A stretch of DNA of 64,000 bases from Leisingera coralii (lineage in GTDB: Bacteria > Pseudomonadota > Alphaproteobacteria > Rhodobacterales > Rhodobacteraceae): NCBI RefSeq assembly GCF_049056525.1, contig NZ_JBHUPT010000023.1, positions 51,850 through 115,849 on the forward strand, written 5' to 3'. Of the stretch, positions 58,624 to 64,000 are shown in pieces. Numbering within the stretch: position 1 is the stretch's first letter; every line of letters begins with the position of its first letter. The position numbers and the translations under genes are program-made. The notes under the pieces are model-generated. The model was not told the origin of the DNA, did not search any database, and saw only the letters and a program-made list of their open reading frames with translations.

Positions 58624-58851
58624 TTGGAGACTTACAGCAACTTTGGACGTGATTCAGGTGTCGTCGCATTTGAAATTGGAAGGGACTATATTCTCGTCCA
58701 GTTTTCTGACGGATCAATCTACGAATATACTTCAATCTCTGTTGGAAGGCGTAATCTTGATGAAATGGCAAGATTGGCGCGCCAAGGTGAGGGGTTGAAT
58801 TCGTTCATTAATCGTATGGTCAGGCAGCGGTATTCTCGCCGTATCGCTTGA
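58624..58851 (+). CDS. KTSC-like small protein, AT-rich
   Basis: This 75-residue protein resembles KTSC-type domains: 'VVAFEIGRDYILVQFSDGSIYEY' spans two strands (11-34), and the C-terminal helix ends 'SFINRMVRQRYSRR'. The start is a TTG with AGGAG 8 bp upstream. The coding stretch is clearly poorer in GC than its neighbours and uses rare A/T-ending codons (TTT, AAT, ATA, CTT), which suggests recent transfer. It sits between the rpoD terminator and a DCC gene, 4 bp before the latter. Confidence 0.65.
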   Translation: METYSNFGRDSGVVAFEIGRDYILVQFSDGSIYEYTSISVGRRNLDEMARLARQGEGLNSFINRMVRQRYSRRIA

Positions 58852-58855
58852 GGAG

Positions 58856-59293
58856 ATGAAATCTGGGCAACTCTTGAAGGCCGGTAGCGACCTCATCGTC
58901 TTCGACGGCGAATGCGTGCTGTGCTCTGGCTTCTTCCGCTTCATGCTGCGCCATGATCGGGCGGAACGGTTTGCCTTTGCCACCGCGCAATCGCCGCTGG
59001 GGCAGCAGCTTTACCGCGAACACGGGCTGCCCGTGGATGACTTCGAGACCAACCTGGTGATCGTCGATGGCCGCTCCCATCAGCGGCTCGATGCCTTTGC
59101 CGCGGCGATGCGGGCGCTGCCCTGGCCGTGGCCGGTGCTGTCGCTGTGCCAGTTCCTGCCGGGATGGCTGAAGGACCCGCTCTATTTCAGCGTCGCCCGC
59201 AACCGCTACTGGCTGTTCGGCCGCTATGACCGCTGCATGATCCCCAGCCCGGAGGTCCGCGCCCGATTTGCCGCCGGGGGCTTCGGTGCATGA
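58856..59293 (+). CDS. DCC family thiol-disulfide oxidoreductase-like protein
   Basis: This 145-residue DUF393/DCC protein has the signature 'IVFDGECVLCSGFFRFML' (13-30) with the D-x-x-C-x-x-C motif, and the C-terminal 'PLYFSVARNRYWLFGRYDRC' block. Redox function is presumed from the CxxC. It overlaps the following DUF4166 gene by 4 bp. Confidence 0.88.
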   Translation: MKSGQLLKAGSDLIVFDGECVLCSGFFRFMLRHDRAERFAFATAQSPLGQQLYREHGLPVDDFETNLVIVDGRSHQRLDAFAAAMRALPWPWPVLSLCQFLPGWLKDPLYFSVARNRYWLFGRYDRCMIPSPEVRARFAAGGFGA

Positions 59294-59835
59294 AGGACGC
59301 CTTTGGCGAGATCATAGCGGCGCAGAAGCTTGAGGTGCCGCCAGCCCTGCTGCGGTTCCATGCGCAGCCGCCGGAGCGCAGCCAGGGCTTGGTCACGGTC
59401 GAGGGCGGCAACCGCTGGGCGCGGCTGCTGGCCGGCCTGGCAGGCTTTCCGCCACCGATGGCGCAGACCCGGTTCCGGCTGGACGTTGCGCCGCAGGGCA
59501 AGGGCCATGTGTGGCAGCGCAGCTTCGGCAAGTACCAGACCCGCTCGCGCCTGCGGTTTGATCCGCGGAAAGGGCGGGCGGTGGAACGCTTCGGGCCGGT
59601 GGAGCTGGAGCTGGCGGCCTCGGTTCAGCAGGGCGCGCTGGTGGTGACGGTCGAGAAGGCACGGCTGTTTGGCCTGCCGCTGCCCCGCGCCCTGTGCCTG
59701 CAAAGCGCGTCGATGGAGTATGAAACGCCGGAGGGGTATCTGGGGTTCGACATCTCCGCCAGCCTGCCGCGGATCGGCCTGCTGGTGCGCTACAGCGGCC
59801 ATATCGTGCTGCCGGAGATGGATTTCCGGCGTTAA
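59290..59835 (+). CDS. DUF4166 domain protein
   Basis: This 181-residue protein is a DUF4166-like beta-rich domain with 'VEGGNRWARLLAGLAGFPPPM' (split), 'VWQRSFGKYQTRSRLRF' and 'MEYETPEGYLGFDISASLP'. The family is of unknown function, often fused to or next to saccharopine-dehydrogenase-like or DCC proteins. It overlaps the DCC gene by 4 bp; the two are probably co-translated. Confidence 0.82.
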   Translation: MKDAFGEIIAAQKLEVPPALLRFHAQPPERSQGLVTVEGGNRWARLLAGLAGFPPPMAQTRFRLDVAPQGKGHVWQRSFGKYQTRSRLRFDPRKGRAVERFGPVELELAASVQQGALVVTVEKARLFGLPLPRALCLQSASMEYETPEGYLGFDISASLPRIGLLVRYSGHIVLPEMDFRR

Positions 59836-59846
59836 CCATTTGCTAA
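59832..59846. promoter_or_regulatory. CtrA-like site
   Basis: TTAA CCATTTG CTAA matches TTAA-N7-TTAA with one mismatch and has the typical TTAACCAT half. It lies 73 bp before the 98-residue gene at 59920 and touches the DUF4166 stop codon. Confidence 0.5.
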
Positions 59847-59919
59847 CCCTGGCATTGTCCCGCCAGGGGCCGGCGCTTAAAATTGCAGACATCGCCAAAG
59901 GTCTTCCGGGGGGAAGAGG

Positions 59920-60216
59920 ATGTCTGCACATACCGATATGAATGAGGCGCTTGCGGAGCTCACGGACAAACTGCGCTCGCTTAACGATCTGGTGGCCGCT
60001 AACCAGTTCATGGTCGAGGCGCTGGCGCAGCAGGGTGAGACGCTGCAGCAAATGGACGGCAGCAGCTCCAAGGACATGCTGCGCCGGCAGGCCCGGGCCA
60101 GGTTCCACCCGGAAACCGGAACCGCGCCCAACGCTGCGGTACTGGCCGTGCTGGAGGAAGTGCTGGGCCGCCAGCCGCAAAGCGCCGAGATCATCCCGCT
60201 CCCGGTGCGGGCCTGA
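59920..60216 (+). CDS. Hypothetical protein with a helical N-terminus
   Basis: This 98-residue cytoplasmic protein has an N-terminal helical stretch (about 5-50) with regularly spaced leucines, a short SSSK linker and a second amphipathic part. No motif recognised. It stands alone behind a CtrA-like site. It may be a small regulatory or structural protein; function unknown. Confidence 0.65.
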   Translation: MSAHTDMNEALAELTDKLRSLNDLVAANQFMVEALAQQGETLQQMDGSSSKDMLRRQARARFHPETGTAPNAAVLAVLEEVLGRQPQSAEIIPLPVRA

Positions 60217-60322
60217 CGCCAGCCCTCACACATCTGCGAGAGCAAGCCGCGTTGCTTGCAACCGGCACTTGGAGCCCCAGCCGCCAGTCCCTATGTTGAC
60301 CGCAGCATAGGGATAATTCCGG

Positions 60323-60724
60323 ATGAGAAACTTCATTTACGCGCTTGGCCTGGCCTGTCTCGGCGCGGCTCCTGCCATGGCAGAGCCCTTCATTGCCAAC
60401 CGGGGCGTGCGGGTGCTGCCGGTCGATGGCATCGTCTACGAAGTGGTGCCGGGCAGATCCGGCGGCACCTGGGATTACTGGTGCGCCGCGGCCCAGTATG
60501 CCCGCCGGGAACTGGGTGCAAACTGGACCGACCGCTTTTACGTGGTGCGCGGACGGGACATGAGCGTTACCACCGGCCGCCGCTCGTCGGTGCAGTTCAC
60601 CCTGTACCCGGAGCGGGCGGGCGTTACCCCCAAGATCGGCTGGCTGTCACTTGGCTTCCAGCCGGGAGAGAGCATGTCCGTGCAGCAGGGCTACGGCTAT
60701 TGCGTGCAGGCGTCCGCCCTGTAA
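60323..60724 (+). CDS. Secreted two-cysteine protein, paralogue 1 of 3
   Basis: This 133-residue protein has a signal peptide (1-20, cleavage AMA-E). The mature part shares a pattern with the next two genes: 'VLPVDGIVYEVV', 'YWCAAAQYARREL', 'TTGRRSSVQFTL', 'GESMSV' and a terminal 'YC'. The two cysteines (about 54 and 127) could pair. I do not recognise the family. It is the first of three tandem paralogues in the same orientation. Confidence 0.78.
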   Translation: MRNFIYALGLACLGAAPAMAEPFIANRGVRVLPVDGIVYEVVPGRSGGTWDYWCAAAQYARRELGANWTDRFYVVRGRDMSVTTGRRSSVQFTLYPERAGVTPKIGWLSLGFQPGESMSVQQGYGYCVQASAL

Positions 60725-60851
60725 CGCGGGCTGCGGTCCTGCCACCGCACGGCAGTGTGACTGGCATGTGTTCCAAATCTTCCTACCCTTGAGAGGGAGC
60801 TGCCCGGCCGCCCGGCCAGGCGGGCAGCCTTCAGACCGGAGGGAAGATCAC

Positions 60852-61262
60852 ATGAAACCAGCGACCGCTGCCACAGTCCTTGCCACGTCCTTGATGCTGG
60901 CGCTCCCGGATGTTTCCGCCGCCAACGCCAGCCGCCACAGCACCCGGGTCAATCCAGTGTCCGACGGCGTGTTCGAAGTCATCGCCCGGACCGGCAACGG
61001 CTATCTGTTCTGGTGCGGCGCCGCGGACCATGTGCAACGGGTGCTGCGGCTGCCCTGGGACAGCCAACTGCATATCTACCGCGGCCTGGGCCCCAGCGAA
61101 ACCACCGGGCGCCGCTCCGCGGTCCAGTTCACGCTGGATCCAAGTCTGGCGGCTGCCGCACCGGCTGGCGGATACAGGTCTGTCAACAGCCTGCAAGCTG
61201 GTGATACAATGAGTCTTGTGAGGGCCCACGAGTATTGCTTCGTGCCGTTTGGGAGGCCCTGA
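60852..61262 (+). CDS. Secreted two-cysteine protein, paralogue 2 of 3
   Basis: This 136-residue paralogue has a signal peptide (1-24, cleavage VSA-A) and the shared pattern 'VNPVSDGVFEVIA', 'FWCGAADHVQRVL', 'TTGRRSAVQFTL', 'GDTMSL', 'EYC'. Start ATG at 60852 with a CGGAGGGAAGA ribosome site. It follows paralogue 1 after 127 bp, long enough for a separate promoter. Function unknown. Confidence 0.78.
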   Translation: MKPATAATVLATSLMLALPDVSAANASRHSTRVNPVSDGVFEVIARTGNGYLFWCGAADHVQRVLRLPWDSQLHIYRGLGPSETTGRRSAVQFTLDPSLAAAAPAGGYRSVNSLQAGDTMSLVRAHEYCFVPFGRP

Positions 61263-61309
61263 AACCAGATTGATCCGCGGCCGTCTTGGCGGCGGGGAAG
61301 GGGATTGAA

Positions 61310-61735
61310 ATGACCTGCAAAAAACTGTGGCTGCCAGGGCTGCTGGCATTGGTTCTGGCTGTTCCTGTGCCTGCCTCCGCCTGGCGGGCGGTCAACCGGA
61401 ATGAGGTGCTGCCGGTCTCCGAAGGTGTTTGGGAAGTGGTGGCCCGGGGCCGGTCCGGCCCGCAGGACTACTGGTGCAGCATCGCCGATTATGCCATCCG
61501 CCAGCTGCGGGCGCCGGTCAACCAGCGCATCTACGTCTGGCGCGGCGAGGGGCCTTCGGTCAACCGTCCGGGGCGCAAGGCGGTGCAATTCGCCTTTGGC
61601 CTGCCGCCAGGTGTGCCTGACCGCTCCGGCAGCCTGTCGCTGAACGTGCGCGAGGCGGGCGACAGCCTGCGGGTGACGGCGGCTCAGACCTATTGCTACG
61701 ACCGTCTGCCAGGGCGCGACCGCTGGCTGCCGTAA
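61310..61735 (+). CDS. Secreted two-cysteine protein, paralogue 3 of 3
   Basis: This 141-residue paralogue has a signal peptide (1-24, cleavage ASA-W) and 'VLPVSEGVWEVVA', 'YWCSIADYAIRQL', 'GRKAVQFAF', 'GDSLRV' and 'TYC'; it has lost TTGRRS, reading NRPGRK. A third cysteine (C3) is in the signal. It follows paralogue 2 by 47 bp. Function unknown; the tandem copies suggest selection for dosage or variety in the envelope. Confidence 0.78.
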   Translation: MTCKKLWLPGLLALVLAVPVPASAWRAVNRNEVLPVSEGVWEVVARGRSGPQDYWCSIADYAIRQLRAPVNQRIYVWRGEGPSVNRPGRKAVQFAFGLPPGVPDRSGSLSLNVREAGDSLRVTAAQTYCYDRLPGRDRWLP

Positions 61736-61796
61736 CTTGTGATTCTGCGAGGCGCATCAGTTGCCTGCAGGGCCGGTTTCCGCCAATGATTGGCCC

Positions 61797-62213
61797 ATGC
61801 ATCATGAATTCACCATTCCGACGCGCGGGCAGGGCCTCTTTGAATTCACCGCCGATGTGCGGTCCTGGGTGGCCGGAAGCGGCCTGCAGGACGGTCTGCT
61901 GACACTGTTTGTCCGCCACACCTCCTGCTCGCTGCTGATCCAGGAAAACGCCGATCCCGAGGTGCAGACTGATCTGCGGGCCTTCTTTGCCCGGCTGGTG
62001 CCGCCCTCGGACCATCCGTCGATGTCCTATCTGCGCCACACCTATGAAGGTCCGGATGACATGCCTGCCCATATCAAGGCAGCCTTGATGCCGGTGAGCC
62101 TGTCGGTTCCGGTGGCGGTCGGCGCGCCGGTGCTGGGCACCTGGCAGGGCCTTTACCTGTTTGAGCACCGCGATGCTCCGCACCAGCGCCGGGTGGCGGC
62201 GTATCTGGCGTAA
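61797..62213 (+). CDS. YjbQ (UPF0047) family protein
   Basis: This 138-residue protein has the YjbQ hallmark 'GLLTLFVRHTSCSLLIQENAD' (split, about 35-55), 'TYEGPDDMPAHIKAAL' (about 83-98) and 'VLGTWQGLYLFEHRD' near the end. Some members show thiamine-phosphate synthase activity; the true role is uncertain. The ATG at 61797 gives the usual length. Confidence 0.92.
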   Translation: MHHEFTIPTRGQGLFEFTADVRSWVAGSGLQDGLLTLFVRHTSCSLLIQENADPEVQTDLRAFFARLVPPSDHPSMSYLRHTYEGPDDMPAHIKAALMPVSLSVPVAVGAPVLGTWQGLYLFEHRDAPHQRRVAAYLA

Positions 62214-62336
62214 ACCTCTTTATCTAGCGGCGGGAAATCACCTCTACCCAAATTCTGGAGGGTGGCCTATAGTTGTGGATAACCGGGCCGATCCCGGCAC
62301 TAATAATCAGGCTGACAGGATTGAGGAAGCAGGCGG

Positions 62337-62804
62337 ATGCGCTGCCCATTTTGCGGAAATATCGACACTCAGGTCAAGGATTCACGCCCCGCCGAAGATC
62401 ATGTTTCGATCCGAAGGCGCCGGTTCTGCCCGGCCTGCGGCGGCCGGTTCACCACTTATGAACGGGTGCAGCTGCGCGACCTGGTGGTGATCAAGTCCAA
62501 TGGCAAGCGCGAGGATTTCGACCGCGACAAACTGGAGCGCTCGATCCGCATCTCGATGCAGAAACGCCCGATCGAGCCGGAACGCATCGACCAGATGATC
62601 TCTGGCATCGTGCGGCGGCTGGAAAGCATGGGCGAGACCGACATCCCCTCCAAGAAGATCGGCGAGATCGTGATGGAGGCGCTGGCCCGGATCGACACCG
62701 TGGCCTATGTGCGCTTTGCCAGTGTTTACAAGAACTTCCAGGCCGCAGATGACTTCGAGGATTTTGTCCACGAGCTGCGCCCGCCGGTGGCGCCCGAAGA
62801 ATAA
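62337..62804 (+). CDS. nrdR: Transcriptional repressor NrdR
   Basis: This 155-residue regulator represses ribonucleotide reductase genes through NrdR boxes in response to (d)ATP. It has the zinc ribbon CPFCGN...CPACGGRFTTYE (3-43) and an ATP-cone domain (about 45-140, 'VVIKSNGKREDFDRDKLERS'). Start ATG with GAGGAAGCAGG upstream. Its stop overlaps the ribD start (TAATG). Confidence 0.97.
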   Translation: MRCPFCGNIDTQVKDSRPAEDHVSIRRRRFCPACGGRFTTYERVQLRDLVVIKSNGKREDFDRDKLERSIRISMQKRPIEPERIDQMISGIVRRLESMGETDIPSKKIGEIVMEALARIDTVAYVRFASVYKNFQAADDFEDFVHELRPPVAPEE

Positions 62805-63901
62805 TGGATACCGATCACCGTTTCATGGCGCTGGCGCTGTCCCTCGGGCGGCGCGGCCAGGGCAACTGCTGGCCAAACCCGGCCGTGGGCTGTGTCATCG
62901 TGCAGGGCCGGCGGATTGTCGGCCGCGGCTGGACCAAGCCGGGCGGCCGTCCGCACGCGGAAACCGAGGCGCTGGCGCAGGCCGGTGAAGCAGCTCGCGG
63001 CGCCACCGCCTATGTCACGCTGGAGCCTTGCGCCCATCAGGGCGCAACGCCGCCTTGCGCACAGGCACTGATCACTGCCGGGGTGGCGCGGGTTGTGGCT
63101 GCGATCGGGGACAGCGATCCGCGGGTCTCAGGCCAGGGCATCCGGATGCTGCGGGATGCCGGTATCAGAGTGGACACAGGCGTCTGGGGCGCCCAGGCAG
63201 CGCGCGACCATGCCGGGTTCTTTCTGAAGACCGAACAGGGCCGCCCGCTGGTGACGCTGAAACTGGCCAGCAGCTTCGACGGCCGCATTGCCACCGGAAC
63301 GGGGCAAAGCAAATGGATCACCGGGCCGGAGGCGCGCCGCGCCGTGCATGCGATGCGGGCCCGCCACGATGCGGTGATGGTCGGCGGCGGCACCGCGCGG
63401 GCGGATGACCCCTCGCTGACAGTGCGCGATCTGGGGGTGGAGAAGCAGCCGGTGCGGGTGGTGATCTCGCGCCACCTGGACTTGCCTTTGATGGGCCAGT
63501 TGGCCCGCACCGCCAAACAGGTGCCGGTCTGGCTCTGCCATGGCCATGGCGCGGATCATGAGCGGATTCAGGCCTGGGAAGGGCTGGGGGCCAAGCTGAT
63601 CCCCTGCGCCTCGCACGGGGTGCAGCTGGATGCGGGTGATGTGCTGCAGCAGCTGGGGCAGGCGGGGCTGACCCGCGTGTTCTGCGAGGGCGGCAGCGCT
63701 TTGGCGGCCTCGCTGCTGGCCTTTGACCTGGTGGATGAGCTGATCGGCTTTACTGCCGGTCTGGGGATCGGCGCCGAGGGTCTGCCTTCGATCGGGGCCC
63801 TGGGTATCGGCCGCTTGGAAGAGGCCCCCCGGTTCGAGCTGGTCGAAACCCGCCCCGTTGGACGTGACATCCTGCACCGCTGGACCCGCGCGCTGCGCTG
63901 A
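62804..63901 (+). CDS. ribD: Riboflavin deaminase/reductase
   Basis: This 365-residue bifunctional enzyme performs two steps of riboflavin synthesis. The N-terminal deaminase (about 1-145) has the zinc site HAETEAL (about 49-55) and LEPCAHQGATPPC (about 73-85). The C-terminal reductase (about 150-360) has 'VTLKLASSFDGRIATG' and 'RVFCEGGSALAASLL'. It starts at ATG overlapping the nrdR stop. ribE and other rib genes would be expected beyond the window; none begins within the last 99 bp. Confidence 0.95.
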   Translation: MDTDHRFMALALSLGRRGQGNCWPNPAVGCVIVQGRRIVGRGWTKPGGRPHAETEALAQAGEAARGATAYVTLEPCAHQGATPPCAQALITAGVARVVAAIGDSDPRVSGQGIRMLRDAGIRVDTGVWGAQAARDHAGFFLKTEQGRPLVTLKLASSFDGRIATGTGQSKWITGPEARRAVHAMRARHDAVMVGGGTARADDPSLTVRDLGVEKQPVRVVISRHLDLPLMGQLARTAKQVPVWLCHGHGADHERIQAWEGLGAKLIPCASHGVQLDAGDVLQQLGQAGLTRVFCEGGSALAASLLAFDLVDELIGFTAGLGIGAEGLPSIGALGIGRLEEAPRFELVETRPVGRDILHRWTRALR

Positions 63902-63923
63902 CTATCTGTTGTTTTTCCTGACA

Positions 63924-64000
63924 GGCGGGTTCTCCCGCCCGTCGCCGGAGCATGTGCATGCTCCGCTCCCGTTGGGCGTGGCCCGGCGCCTTGCGCCGGG
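63924..64000. other. Hairpins at the window end
   Basis: Three dyads follow ribD: GGCGGG-TTCT-CCCGCC (63924-63939), GGAGCATG-TG-CATGCTCC (63947-63964) and CCCGGCGC-CTT-GCGCCGGG (63982-64000). The first could be a terminator or attenuator; the last ends at the window edge and may be incomplete. Confidence 0.5.

Overview
The window is GC-rich, densely coded DNA from an alphaproteobacterium, most likely a marine Rhodobacterales of the roseobacter group (Leisingera/Phaeobacter/Ruegeria-like). The support is the combination of a heterotetrameric sarcosine oxidase operon, a carnitine dehydrogenase-thioesterase fusion, an MttB-like methyltransferase without pyrrolysine, an H-NOX/diguanylate cyclase pair, GTTC-N7-GTTC LexA and TTAA-N7-TTAA CtrA-like sites, and an intergenic repeat with an (A/G)TATTT core. 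Genus is inference; no rRNA is present.

Layout. 0-11 kb: metG, a YqiJ/flotillin pair, an MFS transporter, YceI, an ImuA-like SOS gene behind a LexA-type box, a broken alpha/beta hydrolase, two rhodaneses and an aldo/keto reductase. 11-19 kb: the carnitine degradation locus (GlxA-type regulator, dehydrocarnitine cleavage enzyme, carnitine dehydrogenase fused to a thioesterase, SDR), then an XRE regulator, DUF2061, a desaturase, a DMT exporter, NUDIX and DUF983. Two inverted copies of a three-palindrome element sit at convergent gene ends here. 20-22 kb: EF-hand protein, ECF sigma factor, anti-sigma-like protein and a periplasmic metal-sensor-like protein. 22-29 kb: c-di-GMP and redox-gas signalling (GAF protein, degenerate PleD, DUF3572, H-NOX plus HNOBA-GGDEF) around a HAD phosphatase and the MttB-like protein.

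29-32 kb: a complete cobalamin riboswitch in front of a frameshifted btuB-like gene, then four tRNA-Glu(UUC) genes in a 244-bp tandem array. 32-44 kb: recJ, glpX, hom, a TetR-GNAT pair, pirin, a class III cyclase, a soluble reductive-dehalogenase-like protein, and a LysR/hydroxyacid dehydrogenase pair. 44-47 kb: three Tad pilus pseudopilin/TadG genes. 47-54 kb: glutamate dehydrogenase family gene and soxBDAG. 54-59 kb: dnaG-rpoD, an AT-rich KTSC-like ORF, DCC and DUF4166 proteins. 60-62 kb: three tandem secreted two-cysteine paralogues of unknown function. 62-64 kb: YjbQ, nrdR, ribD.

Together several loci outline quaternary-amine catabolism: carnitine to glycine betaine (12-15 kb), possible methyl transfer from betaine-type compounds (25.6-27.2 kb), and sarcosine to glycine with one-carbon capture on folate (49-54 kb). 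A second theme is c-di-GMP control, with the same 12-mer (TTTCTTAACCAG) upstream of both diguanylate cyclase loci. All functional statements rest on reading the translated sequences; no database search was run.
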